Below, in pieces: positions 33,353 through 42,878 of a DNA stretch of 64,000 nt. A program made the translations under genes and the position numbers. Source of the stretch: AC-32 sp963715575. GTDB lineage: Bacteria; Actinomycetota; Thermoleophilia; Gaiellales; Gaiellaceae. Under the pieces are notes generated by a model, which saw nothing but the letters and a program-made list of their open reading frames with translations, searched no databases and was not told the DNA's origin. The first letter of the stretch is position 1. Each line of letters begins with the position of its first letter. The stretch lies in assembly GCA_963715575.1 (NCBI GenBank), contig OY970250.1:1860001-1924000 (forward strand), given 5' to 3'.

Positions 33353-33425
33353 AAGTCCGGCCGCTTCTCGGCCATGACGAACTTTCAGGTTGCGGCGGCG
33401 GATCAGAGTTTGGCCTGAACCAGCG

Positions 33426-33431
33426 CTACGC
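33426..33431 (+). promoter_or_regulatory. -10 box of tRNA-Arg(TCT)
   Basis: TACGCT lies nine bases before the mature 5' end; a possible -35 TTGGCC is about 14 bases further upstream. Confidence 0.35.
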
Positions 33432-33440
33432 TTTCAGGGC

Positions 33441-33512
33441 GCGCCTGTAGCTCAGCGGAAGAGCGACGGCCTTCTAAGCCGTTGGTCGGAGGTTCGAATC
33501 CTCCCAGGCGCA
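33441..33512 (+). tRNA. tRNA-Arg (anticodon TCT)
   Basis: A 72-base cloverleaf: acceptor GCGCCTG/CAGGCGC, anticodon stem ACGGC/GCCGT around CTTCTAA (anticodon TCT), T-arm GGAGG/CCTCC with TTCGAAT, discriminator A. It reads the AGA/AGG codons that are rare in this GC-rich genome. CCA is not encoded. Confidence 0.95.
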
Positions 33513-33635
33513 TTGTTCGAGTGACCGTGTGGCTGTAGCCATCTCCGGTCGACTCGCGTCATCTGAGCGTCTCGGGCGGGTCATACTTCGATGCGTAACG
33601 GCGACTCGCGGGTCGACGAACTAGAGGGAGGGACG

Positions 33636-33962
33636 GTGCCGCTCTATCTATCGAGGTTCAGCTACACGCCGGAGACGTGGGCCAGGCTGATCGGCCACCC
33701 AGAGGACCGCCGAAAGGCCGCTCAGTCGTATATCGAGTCGGTCGGTGGCAAGCTCCACGGCTTCTGGTACGCCTTCGGCACACACGACGGCTACAACCTA
33801 TGGGAGGCCCCCGACAACGTGTCCATGGCCGCCGTTGCGCTCGCGATCAGTGGCGGCGGCGCGCTTAGCTCGTTCGAAACGACAGTCCTCCTGACAGTCG
33901 ACGAAACGATGGACGCCCTACGCAAGGCCGAGCAAGTCCGGTACCAAGCGCCCGGCGCGTAG
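33636..33962 (+). CDS. GYD-domain protein
   Basis: A 108-residue protein resembling the GYD family (alpha/beta, ferredoxin-like): PLYLSRFSYTPETWARLI at the start and GFWYAFGTHDGYNLWEAPDN in the middle, where the GYD-type DGY motif lies. Function is unknown for the family. GTG 33636 is preferred over ATG 33591 because GAGGGAGGGA precedes it directly. A CATACT box at 33582-33587 would give a leader of about 40 bases. It heads a group of small stress-like genes. Confidence 0.8.
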   Translation: MPLYLSRFSYTPETWARLIGHPEDRRKAAQSYIESVGGKLHGFWYAFGTHDGYNLWEAPDNVSMAAVALAISGGGALSSFETTVLLTVDETMDALRKAEQVRYQAPGA

Positions 33963-34019
33963 CAGTCCGCGCACTGATCGATGGGGCCACGTCCCATCCC
34001 CGATGCTGAGAGGGATCTG

Positions 34020-34364
34020 ATGCGTTTCCTGCCCTCGTCAATGGGTACCAGGGGGCGCATGGGAGTTGTCATCAGCCTGATCCTGGTCGCCTTCGGGGCG
34101 ATCCTCACCTGGGCCGTCAACAGCGACGGCGGTAGCGTCGACCCGCAGGTCGTGGGCGTGATCCTGATCGTGATGGGGATCCTCGTCTTCCTGATCTCGC
34201 TGGTGCTCTGGCGCACCTGGTGGGGCGCAGGCTTCTGGGCGCCGGCCTACGGCGCCGACCCGGCCGCTCCCGCGGTCCGGCGGCGCGTTTACCGGCCGGC
34301 CAGGCGGCGCACCACATACGTGGAGGAAGAGCCGCCTCCGCCCGCGGGCCCACCTGCTCCGTAG
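34020..34364 (+). CDS. DUF6458-like small membrane protein
   Basis: 114 residues with two membrane helices, GVVISLILVAFGAILTWAV and VGVILIVMGILVFLISLVLW, separated by a short loop with VDPQVVG, the pattern of actinobacterial DUF6458 proteins. The C-terminus is Arg- and Pro-rich (RPARRRTTYVEEEPPPP). ATG 34020 follows GAGAGGGA at a good distance; ATG 34059 would give the shorter form common in the family. Function unknown. Confidence 0.72.
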   Translation: MRFLPSSMGTRGRMGVVISLILVAFGAILTWAVNSDGGSVDPQVVGVILIVMGILVFLISLVLWRTWWGAGFWAPAYGADPAAPAVRRRVYRPARRRTTYVEEEPPPPAGPPAP

Positions 34365-34389
34365 GGCGATCCGACCGAAAGGGGTTCCA

Positions 34390-34962
34390 ATGGCAGACAA
34401 GCTGCAGGGCAAGTGCGTGGCGTTCCTCGCCACCGACATGGTCGAGCAGGTCGAGCTGACCGAGCCGTGGAAGGCGGTCGAGGAGGCCGGCGGCACGCCG
34501 GAGCTCGTCTCGCTCGAGGAAGGCGAGATCCAGGGCTTCAACCACTACGACAAAGCCGACACCTTCAAGGTCGACCGCACAGTCGAGGAGGCGAGCGCCG
34601 ACGACTACGACGCGCTCGTGATCCCCGGCGGCGTCGGCAATCCGGACACGATGCGGATGGACGAGAACGCCGTCCAGCTCGTGCGCGACTTCTTCGAGCA
34701 GGGCAAGCCGGTCGGCGTGATCTGCCACGGCCCGTGGATGCTCGTCGAGGCCGGCGTCGTGCGCGGCCGCAAGGTGACCTCGTGGCCGTCGCTCCAGACC
34801 GACATCCGGAACGCGGGCGGCGAGTGGGTCGACGAGGAGGTCGTGGTCGACAACGGGCTCGTCACCAGCCGCAAGCCGGACGACCTGCCCGCCTTCACCA
34901 AGAAGATCGTCGAGGAGTTCTGCGAAGGCAGGCACGCCGAGCAGGCGGCCTCGACGCGCTAG
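34390..34962 (+). CDS. DJ-1/PfpI family protein (class I glutamine amidotransferase-like)
   Basis: A 190-residue PfpI-type protein. The nucleophile elbow is VGVICHGPWMLVEAG with the conserved Cys-His, preceded by YDALVIPGGVGNPDTMR, which contributes the oxyanion loop; the acidic residue is near the N-terminus (MVEQVELTEPW). Members are described as stress proteins, deglycases or peptidases. AAGGGG precedes the ATG. Its neighbours (GYD, DUF6458-like, a tiny membrane peptide) suggest a general stress group. Confidence 0.9.
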   Translation: MADKLQGKCVAFLATDMVEQVELTEPWKAVEEAGGTPELVSLEEGEIQGFNHYDKADTFKVDRTVEEASADDYDALVIPGGVGNPDTMRMDENAVQLVRDFFEQGKPVGVICHGPWMLVEAGVVRGRKVTSWPSLQTDIRNAGGEWVDEEVVVDNGLVTSRKPDDLPAFTKKIVEEFCEGRHAEQAASTR

Positions 34963-35032
34963 TCCGTAACCGCGACGCGGCCTCCGCCGTTGTCTATTCC
35001 GACGTTGTCAGCGACCTGGACGGGAGGTGGAC

Positions 35033-35101
35033 ATGTACATCGGACTTGGCACCTTGCTGGTGATCGTGCTGATCGTCCTGCTGCTGCTCTACGTGTTCTA
35101 G
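35033..35101 (+). CDS. Tiny membrane peptide (22 aa)
   Basis: The frame encodes a hydrophobic peptide, MYIGLGTLLVIVLIVLLLLY plus VF, which is one transmembrane helix. GGGAGG at 35022-35027 stands at the right distance from the ATG, and a stop follows directly. Such peptides of the DUF3309-like kind are widespread but usually missed in annotation. It follows the PfpI gene by 70 bases and may share its promoter or have its own. Confidence 0.65.
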   Translation: MYIGLGTLLVIVLIVLLLLYVF

Positions 35102-35115
35102 AGCAGCCACCTGCC

Positions 35116-36861
35116 TCAGGCCGCTGAGGGCCGCCGCCCCGTGCGGCGGCCCACGGCCTGCTTGAACGCGTGCCAGAGCCTGATCGCGAGTGGGCTCGCC
35201 GCAGGCCGCACGGTTCTCCCGGCCCTGACGGTCTCCGACTGCGCCGCGCCGAGAGCGCCGAGTGCGCTGACGGTGATCCTCGGGGTGCCGGGCACGCGGT
35301 CCGAGTAGTAGACCGGCACGGTCGAGCCGGCGCCGGCGGGGATCGCCACCGCGAGCTTGCTCGACCAGGGCCCGCTCGGGCTCGTCGAGAACCCGGAACG
35401 GCTCGAGCTCGAGGCGAAGGTGACAGTGAGCGCGCCGGGCGTCGGGCGAGGCGTGCCGCCGAGCTGCGTTCGCACGACGAGCGGGCTGCTGGCGCCACCG
35501 GTGACGAGCGTCCGCGGCGGCGTGCCGAAGGTGAGCGCGAGCCTGCCCCAGTAGGTGAACGTCCGCCAGGCGTCGTTGAGCCAGCTGCCCGGCGTATCAC
35601 CGCGGCACCACACCGCCGCGGCGCCGCAGGCCTCGAGCCCCGGGTCGATGGCATTGGCCGGCCCGCCCGAGTCGTGGATCGCGGCGGCCAGCCGCTCCTG
35701 GATCGCCGCCGTGGCCGCACCGAAGTCGGCGCTCGAGAGGCCGGACGCGTTGTGCGGCGCCCAGGCGAAGCCCCAGTGGTCGCCGGCCTGTCCGTCGAGC
35801 ACGCTGAAGTGACGCAGCGCGTAGACCTGCGCCGAGACGTACTGCTGCATCAGCGCCGTCGGCACCGCCGTCCAGCCGAAGCCCGAGCCCGCGGCCCATT
35901 GCCACGTCGCATTCGCAAGCGGGCTGTACGCGCCGTACAGAAACGCCGCGGCAGCCGACGTGTCCGGGTAGCCGAGGCGGGCGTGGAGCAGCGGGTGCTC
36001 GAGCCACTCCTGCAACGCGTCGCGCCGTCCCGCCAGGGGGAGGCCGGAAACGGCGTAGTTGTGGATGTCGCCGTACAGCTCCTGCGACCAGTCGCCGACG
36101 TAGCGGCCGAGCTCCTGCCAGAACCTCTCGTCCTGCTGGAACGATTCGAGCTGGCTCTTGTAGACCGACAGGTCGAAGGCGCCCGGGCCGGCACCGGTCT
36201 GGCTGAGGCCGATGTTGAAGACCGCGCCCTTGACCGCCGGGCCGCCGTCCCCGTCGCAGAGGCCGTGGACGAACGCGAGCACCTCCTCGCGCGCATTCGG
36301 CAGCCCGCGGCGGACGCCCGAGGAGAGCTCGTTCACGATCCAGCCGTCACCCGCCGCGAGGTCGTAGCCGGCGGCGCCCATGCGGCGTCTCGCCTCGACG
36401 CCCGCGTCGTACCAGCTCCTGCCGGTCTGCTTCACCCAGGCGCGCCAGCCCGGCATGTGCACTTCGGCAAGCGCGTGGAAGCCCGGACCGAGCGCGTGGA
36501 TGCGCCACGCCTGATCGGCGCGGAATGTCGTCTTCGCCCCTGCGAGCGGCGGGATCGAAATCGAGTACTGCGCGCACGGCGAGACGTCGCTTGCGAGCTT
36601 CGTCGCGAGGCGGAGCCAGTCGCTCGGCGCGTAGAAGACCGCTCGCAGCGGCCGGCAGTCCGGGGGCGCCTGGAAGCGATGCCGGCGCCGCACGAGCCGG
36701 AGCCACTCGACCTGGGTCGCCTGCGGCTGGAGCGACGGCACCGGCACGACGCTCGGCGGTCTCCGCGCGGCCTCACCGGGAGCCGGGAGCACGGCGACGA
36801 GCGCTGCCGCCGCTGCAACCGCAGCGACAGCGATCCTGCCCGTTGCGAAGACGCCGCTCAT
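35116..36861 (-). CDS. Large secreted protein of unknown function
   Basis: 581 residues with a signal peptide (GRIAVAAVAAAAALVAVLPAPGEA region). The central part is rich in Trp, Tyr and acidic residues (VHMPGWRAWVKQTGRSWYDA, GDWSQELYGDIHNYAVSG, HWGFAWAPHNASG), which suggests a soluble, possibly carbohydrate-binding or hydrolytic helical domain. About 120 C-terminal residues resemble an Ig-like beta-sandwich. I do not recognise a family; a glycoside-hydrolase-like or cell-wall role would be a guess. ATG 36861 gives a clear signal peptide. tRNA-Arg(TCG), on the same strand, lies 43 bases upstream. Confidence 0.75.
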   Translation of the reverse strand: MSGVFATGRIAVAAVAAAAALVAVLPAPGEAARRPPSVVPVPSLQPQATQVEWLRLVRRRHRFQAPPDCRPLRAVFYAPSDWLRLATKLASDVSPCAQYSISIPPLAGAKTTFRADQAWRIHALGPGFHALAEVHMPGWRAWVKQTGRSWYDAGVEARRRMGAAGYDLAAGDGWIVNELSSGVRRGLPNAREEVLAFVHGLCDGDGGPAVKGAVFNIGLSQTGAGPGAFDLSVYKSQLESFQQDERFWQELGRYVGDWSQELYGDIHNYAVSGLPLAGRRDALQEWLEHPLLHARLGYPDTSAAAAFLYGAYSPLANATWQWAAGSGFGWTAVPTALMQQYVSAQVYALRHFSVLDGQAGDHWGFAWAPHNASGLSSADFGAATAAIQERLAAAIHDSGGPANAIDPGLEACGAAAVWCRGDTPGSWLNDAWRTFTYWGRLALTFGTPPRTLVTGGASSPLVVRTQLGGTPRPTPGALTVTFASSSSRSGFSTSPSGPWSSKLAVAIPAGAGSTVPVYYSDRVPGTPRITVSALGALGAAQSETVRAGRTVRPAASPLAIRLWHAFKQAVGRRTGRRPSAA

Positions 36862-36904
36862 CCGATCCGATTCGACCGTAGCACCGCTTCGCTTGAGTCA
36901 AGAA

Positions 36905-36975
36905 TGGCCCCGGGAGGAGTCGAACCTCCGCGCGCGGATTCGAAGTCCGCCGCTCTTCCGCTGAGCTACGGGGCC
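36905..36975 (-). tRNA. tRNA-Arg (anticodon TCG)
   Basis: A 71-base cloverleaf: acceptor GGCCCCG/CGGGGCC, anticodon stem GCGGA/TCCGC around CTTCGAA (anticodon TCG), T-arm GGAGG/CCTCC with TTCGACT, discriminator A. CCA is not encoded. Confidence 0.93.
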
Positions 36976-37132
36976 CTAGAAATCAGTGTGACAGACACAT
37001 CCTCGGGTTCCCGGCGTGTCGCTGGCGGTGCGGCGCCGTAGGGCACAGTGCTATTGGCACGGGCCTGGAGAGCGACGTGCCGCAAGCGGCGCGAGGCGGC
37101 GCCGCAGGCGCCAGCCGCCCGGGGACGCGAGG

Positions 37133-37206
37133 GGTGGCGGACGGGACTCGAACCCGCGACCACCGGGACCACAACCCGGGGCTCTACCAACTGAGCTACC
37201 GCCACC
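37133..37206 (-). tRNA. tRNA-His (anticodon GTG)
   Basis: Acceptor GTGGCGG/CCGCCAC with an extra 5' G opposite C73, the identity mark of tRNA-His; anticodon stem CCGGG/CCCGG around TTGTGGT (anticodon GTG); T-arm CGGG/CCCG with TTCGAGT. CCA is not encoded. The 157 bases between this gene and tRNA-Arg(TCG) hold GC-rich repeats but no gene. Confidence 0.95.
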
Positions 37207-37242
37207 ACGCAGCGAGCACAGGATAGCCCGTCGCGAGCCGCG

Positions 37243-37443
37243 CTAAGCCGCGGCGGCGGGGAGGTGGCGTCTGATCAGCGCGGCGACGAGCGCCTGCTGG
37301 AGGCGGACGAGCTCGGCGCGGTTGCGCTCCAGCTCCTCGCGCGGGGCGTTGACGGCGCGCAAGGTTTGACGCTCGTAGACGACGCCGCGGATCTCGTCGC
37401 TGAGCGACTCGACGGTGGGAAGCTCGATGACCGTTGCGTTCAT
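37243..37443 (-). CDS. Small helical hypothetical protein (66 aa)
   Basis: The product is MNATVIELPTVESLSDEIRG and continues as a long amphipathic helix (YERQTLRAVNAPREELERNR, LVRLQQALVAALIRRHLP). The composition and the ERQxLR...ELExNR pattern resemble short actinobacterial proteins I have seen as conserved hypotheticals. No clear ribosome-binding site is visible. It lies between tRNA-His and tRNA-Leu. Confidence 0.6.
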   Translation of the reverse strand: MNATVIELPTVESLSDEIRGVVYERQTLRAVNAPREELERNRAELVRLQQALVAALIRRHLPAAAA

Positions 37444-37510
37444 TGCCGGAGTTGAGACGGAGCCCGGTCGAACTAGTTAGTCGCCAACCGTCTCTATCCT
37501 TCACGTGCGC

Positions 37511-37596
37511 GCGGGCGTGGCGGAATTGGTAGACGCGACGGGTTTAGGTCCCGTTGGGGCCAACGCTCCTTAGAGGTTCGAGTCCTCTCGCCCGCA
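37511..37596 (+). tRNA. tRNA-Leu (anticodon TAG)
   Basis: An 86-base class II tRNA: acceptor GCGGGCG/CGCCCGC, anticodon stem ACGGG/CCCGT around TTTAGGT (anticodon TAG), a long variable arm (TGGGGCCAACGCTCCTT), T-arm AGAGG/CCTCT with TTCGAGT, discriminator A. CCA is not encoded. A protein-coding gene starts only four bases downstream on the same strand. Confidence 0.95.
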
Positions 37597-37600
37597 CTCG

Positions 37601-38509
37601 ATGGCTCTCCGGCTGATCGTGTTGGTCGGCGCCGGGACGCTCGCGCTCGGGGCTGCTCACGCGCGCGACGCCGGCGGGTGGAAGCGGGGGGCGCCCTTGC
37701 CCCTGCCGCGCAGCGAGGTGGCCGCGGCGACCTTCGGCGACGAGCTCGTCCTGGCCGGCGGCTTCCTCGCCGACGGACGCAGCTCCCGGCGCGTGGATGC
37801 CTACTCGCCGGCGCACAACCGCTGGCGCCGGCTGCCCGACCTGCCGGTCGCTGTGAACCACGCCATGGCCGCCTCCGACGGCCACAGACTCTACGTGGTC
37901 GGCGGCTACGGCGCGCTGGCACGCGCATCCGTCTTCTCGGGCGGACGCTGGCGGCGGCTGCCGGACCTGCCGGAGCCGCGCGCCGCGGCGGGCGCCGCGA
38001 TCGTCGGCCGGACGCTCTACGTGATCGGCGGCGTCGCCGAAGGGGGCCTGGCACAGACGTCGCTCGCCTTCGACCGCAAAGCTCGCCGCTGGATGCGGAT
38101 CCCCGGGCCCAAGCCGCGCGAGCATCTCGGCGTCAGTGCGCTCGGCGGACGCGTGTACGCCGTCGCCGGGCGCGAGGCCGGGACGAACTTCGACGCTTTC
38201 CAGGCATACCTCCCCAAGCGGCGGCGCTGGGTCTCGCTGCCGCCCGTACCAGAGACGCGCGGGGGCACCGACTCGGCCTCGGTCGGCCGGCTCCTCGTCT
38301 CGGCGGGGAGCGAGGCACCCGCGGGAACGTCGGCCGCGGTCTACGCGTTCGACGTGCGGACCCGCCGCTGGCGCCGCCTGCCCGACCTGCCGACCCCGAG
38401 GCACGGGCTCGGTGTGCTCGGTTTCGGCGGCCGCGTGTACGTGATCGGCGGCGGGCCGACGCCGGGCCTGTCCGTGAGCAGCGCGAACGAGTTCTTGCAG
38501 CTTCGCTGA
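37601..38509 (+). CDS. Secreted Kelch-repeat beta-propeller protein
   Basis: A 302-residue protein with a short signal peptide (MALRLIVLVGAGTLALGAAH) and about six Kelch blades, each with a double Gly and W-x(6)-P pattern: ELVLAGGFLADG, RLYVVGGYGA, TLYVIGGVAEG, RVYAVAGREAG, RLLVSAGSEA and RVYVIGGGPTPG. It is probably an exported binding protein. The ATG lies four bases after tRNA-Leu, so no ribosome-binding site exists; processing of a shared transcript at the tRNA 3' end would give a nearly leaderless mRNA. It resembles the C-terminal half of the 3874-5736 protein. Confidence 0.85.
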   Translation: MALRLIVLVGAGTLALGAAHARDAGGWKRGAPLPLPRSEVAAATFGDELVLAGGFLADGRSSRRVDAYSPAHNRWRRLPDLPVAVNHAMAASDGHRLYVVGGYGALARASVFSGGRWRRLPDLPEPRAAAGAAIVGRTLYVIGGVAEGGLAQTSLAFDRKARRWMRIPGPKPREHLGVSALGGRVYAVAGREAGTNFDAFQAYLPKRRRWVSLPPVPETRGGTDSASVGRLLVSAGSEAPAGTSAAVYAFDVRTRRWRRLPDLPTPRHGLGVLGFGGRVYVIGGGPTPGLSVSSANEFLQLR

Positions 38510-38513
38510 TACT
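38508..38513 (+). promoter_or_regulatory. -10 box GATACT for the bicupin gene
   Basis: GATACT overlaps the Kelch stop codon and lies six bases before GTG 38520, giving a probable leaderless start. Confidence 0.4.
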
Positions 38514-38519
38514 GCCTGT

Positions 38520-39440
38520 GTGTTGGCGCACTGGGACGAGGTCGAAGGCCGCCACAACGAGAAGGGGCCGATGGCTGCGACCTGGCAGCGGCTAGGCGAC
38601 GCGGCAGGAGCGAAGGGGATCGGGGTCAACCGAGTGCGGGTCGAGCCGGGCAGGCTGCCGACACCGCCGCACTCGCACGGCCGCTCGGAGGAGAACTACT
38701 TCGTCCTCGCGGGCTCCGGGCTCCTCTGGCAGGACGAGACCGTCTGCGAGATCCGGGCCGGCGACACGATCGTGCAGGTCGCCGACCACCACGAGCACAC
38801 ACTCAGGGCCGGCGCGGACGGCCTGGACTACCTCGTCTTCGGGACGCGTCATCCGGTCGAGTACGGCTGGCTGCCGCGGTCGAAGGCGGTGCGGCTGAGC
38901 TGGCCGTGGGTCGAGGGTCGCACGGACGACCCCTGGGACGTCGAGGCCGAGCTCGGCGAGCTCGAGTTCGCCGAGCCGGGCGAGCGGCCGGCAAACGTGG
39001 TCGCGCTCGAGGACGTCCCGTTGGACGAGGACGGCGACAAGGTGCTCGCCGGCGCCGCCGGCTCGCAGCGCTCCGGGCTGAACTGGATCCGCCGGCCCGC
39101 GGGCAAGCGCGGCTGCCCGCCGCACTGCCACTCGCTCGAGTCCGAGGCCTTCGTCGTGCTCGAGGGGAGCGGCACGCTCGAGCTGCTGCCCGTGCGCGGC
39201 GGCGAACCGGAGCGGCACGAGCTGCGTCGCGGGCACGTCTTCGCGCGGCCGCCGGGGTCGCGGGTCGCGCACTCGATCGTGGCCGGAGCGGACGGCGTCA
39301 CGTACCTCGCCTACGGCACGCGCGAGCCGGATGACATCGCCTACTACCCCCGCTCGAACAAGGTCTACTTCCGCGGGGTGGGCCTGATGACGCGGCTCGA
39401 GCACCTCGAGTACGACGACGGCGAGCCGGACGACTACTGA
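38520..39440 (+). CDS. Bicupin protein
   Basis: A 306-residue protein with two cupin barrels. Each has the metal-binding motif: PPHSHGRSEENYFVLAG in the first (near residue 50) and PPHCHSLESEAFVVLEGSG in the second (near 205), with later His in ADHHEHTL and RVAHSIV. Bicupins include dioxygenases, isomerases and oxalate enzymes, but the sequence around the motifs does not settle which. GTG 38520 follows a -10 box at leaderless distance. It is separated from the Kelch gene by ten bases. Confidence 0.82.
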   Translation: MLAHWDEVEGRHNEKGPMAATWQRLGDAAGAKGIGVNRVRVEPGRLPTPPHSHGRSEENYFVLAGSGLLWQDETVCEIRAGDTIVQVADHHEHTLRAGADGLDYLVFGTRHPVEYGWLPRSKAVRLSWPWVEGRTDDPWDVEAELGELEFAEPGERPANVVALEDVPLDEDGDKVLAGAAGSQRSGLNWIRRPAGKRGCPPHCHSLESEAFVVLEGSGTLELLPVRGGEPERHELRRGHVFARPPGSRVAHSIVAGADGVTYLAYGTREPDDIAYYPRSNKVYFRGVGLMTRLEHLEYDDGEPDDY

Positions 39441-39487
39441 CGCTCTCCTCGGCCGGGCACGGTCCCTTTGCTTGAATGGGCCGGGTG

Positions 39488-40840
39488 ATGGCGACCCAGG
39501 TCGAGGAGCTGCCCGACAACAAGGTCCGGCTGACCGTCGAGGTCCCGCAGGCCGACCTTCAGCACGCGGTCGAGCACGCGACGCACGACCTCGCCGAGGC
39601 GGTCAAGGTGCCGGGCTTCCGCAAGGGCAAGGTTCCGCCGCAGGTGCTCGAGGCGCGGGTCGGCCGCGAGCGCATCTTCACGGAGGCCGTCGAGAGCCAC
39701 ATCGGCGGCTGGTTCATGAACGCCGCGACGACGACGAACATCCGCCCGGTGGCCGCGCCGGAGTACGACTACGAGCTGCCGAGCTCCGAGGACTCCGACT
39801 TCCAGTTCACGGCGACGGTCGCCGTCCAGCCGAAGCCCGTGCCGGCGGACTGGTCGGAGCTCGAAGTGCCGTTCGCCGAGCCCGAGGTTCCGCAGGAGCT
39901 CGTCGAGCAGGAGCTCGAGGCGCTGCGCGAGTCGGTCGCCGAGCTGGCGCCGGTCGAGGACCGGCCCGCCCACACCGGCGACGTGCTGGTCGTGGACGCG
40001 CTCGACGAGAACGGCGAGGGGCAGCGCGACCTGGTGGTCGAGCTCGGCTCCGGCCGGCTCGTCGAGGAGATCGAGCGCGCGCTGACCGGCGCCTCCTCCG
40101 GCGAGACGAAGGACGTCGAGTTCGAGTCGGTAGACGGCTCGACCGCGAAGGCGACGGTCGCGGTCAAGGAGATCAAGGAGAAGGTGCTGCCGCCGCTCGA
40201 CGACGACCTTGCGCGCGCCGCCAGCGAGTTCGACACGCTCGCCGAGCTGCGCGCCGACCTCGAGCAGCGCATGCACGACGTGCTCGAGGAGGAGGCGGAG
40301 ACGCAGTTCCGCGCCGCCGCGGTCGACTCGCTCGTGCAGGCCTCAAACGTCCAGGTCGGCGGGCCGCTCGTCGAGGCGCGCACGCGCGAGCTGCTGAACG
40401 GCCTCGGGCGCTCGCTCGAGAGCCGCGGGATCAGCGCCGAGGCCTACTTCGAGCTCTCAGGGCAGACCGCCGAGCAGCTCGTCCAGCGGATGACCCAGGA
40501 GGCCGCGCTCTCGGTCGCCCGCGAGCTCGTGCTCGAGGCGGTCGCCGACCAGCTCGGGCTCGAGGTGACCGACTCGGAGATCGAAGACCTGATCCGGGAG
40601 CAGGCCGAGCTCGCCGGCGACGACGGCGACGAAGCGATCAAGCAGGTGTTCGAGTCCGGCCGCCAGGAGGTGCTGCGCACCGACCTGCGCCTGCGCAAGG
40701 CGCTCGACCGCGTCGCGGCCGAGGCGAAGCGCATCCCGCTCGAGGTCGCGCGCGCCCGCGATGAGATCTGGACCCCCGACAAGGAATCCCAACCGACCGA
40801 GACGAAACTGTGGACCCCCGGCAGCAAGGAGCCAGCGTGA
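39488..40840 (+). CDS. tig: Trigger factor
   Basis: A 450-residue ribosome-associated chaperone. The N-terminal ribosome-binding domain contains VPGFRKGKVPPQVLEARVG (the GFRxGKxP signature). The FKBP-type middle domain runs from about residue 150 (GDVLVVDALDENGEGQ) to 235. The C-terminal helical arms fill the rest. It catches nascent chains leaving the ribosome. ATG 39488 begins at the conserved strand; GTG 39485 lies seven bases after TTGAAT, so a leaderless start one codon earlier is possible. clpP and clpX follow, the usual gene order. Confidence 0.95.
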   Translation: MATQVEELPDNKVRLTVEVPQADLQHAVEHATHDLAEAVKVPGFRKGKVPPQVLEARVGRERIFTEAVESHIGGWFMNAATTTNIRPVAAPEYDYELPSSEDSDFQFTATVAVQPKPVPADWSELEVPFAEPEVPQELVEQELEALRESVAELAPVEDRPAHTGDVLVVDALDENGEGQRDLVVELGSGRLVEEIERALTGASSGETKDVEFESVDGSTAKATVAVKEIKEKVLPPLDDDLARAASEFDTLAELRADLEQRMHDVLEEEAETQFRAAAVDSLVQASNVQVGGPLVEARTRELLNGLGRSLESRGISAEAYFELSGQTAEQLVQRMTQEAALSVARELVLEAVADQLGLEVTDSEIEDLIREQAELAGDDGDEAIKQVFESGRQEVLRTDLRLRKALDRVAAEAKRIPLEVARARDEIWTPDKESQPTETKLWTPGSKEPA

Positions 40841-40863
40841 CGTCGCTTGCGATGTCACGGTCA

Positions 40864-40890
40864 GGCCGAACGGGCTTCGCCCGTGCGGCC
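40864..40890. terminator. Strong hairpin between tig and clpP
   Basis: GGCCG and CGGCC flank a second stem GGGC-TTC-GCCC. No T tract follows. It may separate the tig and clpP messages or protect an mRNA end. Its shape resembles the hairpins at 8234-8260 and 14826-14842. Confidence 0.4.
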
Positions 40891-40935
40891 GTCTGAAATG
40901 ACCAGTCGACACATGAGAAGTTCAGAGGAGACGCC

Positions 40936-41553
40936 ATGAGCCCATTGATCCCGATGGTGATCGAGCAGACGTCGCGAGGCGAGCGCTCGTTCGACATCTA
41001 CTCGCGCCTGTTGAACGAGCGAATCATCTTCCTCGGCACGCCCATCGACGACCAGATCGCCAACCTGATCATTGCCCAGCTGCTGCACCTCGAGTCCGAG
41101 GATCCCGACAAGGACGTCTCGATCTACATCAACTCGCCGGGCGGCTCCGTGTACCACGGGCTCGCGATCTACGACACGATGCAGTTCATCAAGCCCGACG
41201 TGCAGACGATCTGCGTCGGCACGGCGATGTCGATGGGCGCGCTCCTGCTCGCCGGCGGCGCGAAAGGAAAGCGGATGGCACTGCCGAACGCCAAGATCCT
41301 CATCCACCAGGTCTGGGGCGGCTTCCAGGGACAGGCGACGGACATCGAGATCCATGCCCGGGAGACGATCGCCCTCAAGCGGCGACTCGAGGAGATCATG
41401 TCGGAGCACACCGGGCAGGAGATCGACAAGGTTTCGAAGGACATGGAGCGGGACTACTTCATGACACCGCAAGAAGCGCAGGACTACGGCATCATCGACA
41501 GCGTGATCGTCCATCGCGACACGGCCAAGGACGGCGCCAAGGACGGGGCGTAG
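40936..41553 (+). CDS. clpP: ATP-dependent Clp protease proteolytic subunit
   Basis: A 205-residue serine peptidase with the full triad: S99 in GTAMSMGALLL, H124 in LIHQVWGG and D173 in MERDYFM; DVSIYINSPGGSV provides the oxyanion region. It forms the chamber fed by ClpX, encoded 41 bases downstream. AGAGGAG precedes the ATG. Many actinobacteria need two ClpP paralogues; only one is seen here, and its HQVWGG differs slightly from the commoner HQPLGG, so a second copy may exist elsewhere. Confidence 0.96.
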   Translation: MSPLIPMVIEQTSRGERSFDIYSRLLNERIIFLGTPIDDQIANLIIAQLLHLESEDPDKDVSIYINSPGGSVYHGLAIYDTMQFIKPDVQTICVGTAMSMGALLLAGGAKGKRMALPNAKILIHQVWGGFQGQATDIEIHARETIALKRRLEEIMSEHTGQEIDKVSKDMERDYFMTPQEAQDYGIIDSVIVHRDTAKDGAKDGA

Positions 41554-41594
41554 GCCTGGATTCTCAGGCCGATCCGAGGTAAAAGGAGACTGAG

Positions 41595-42869
<1,275 letters not shown>

Positions 42870-42878
42870 ATCGCGCGC

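Noticed and set aside
33591..33635. ATG 33591 as the GYD start
   Set aside because: It lies only three bases after a -10-like box and lacks a ribosome-binding site; GTG 33636 has a strong one and starts at the conserved strand.
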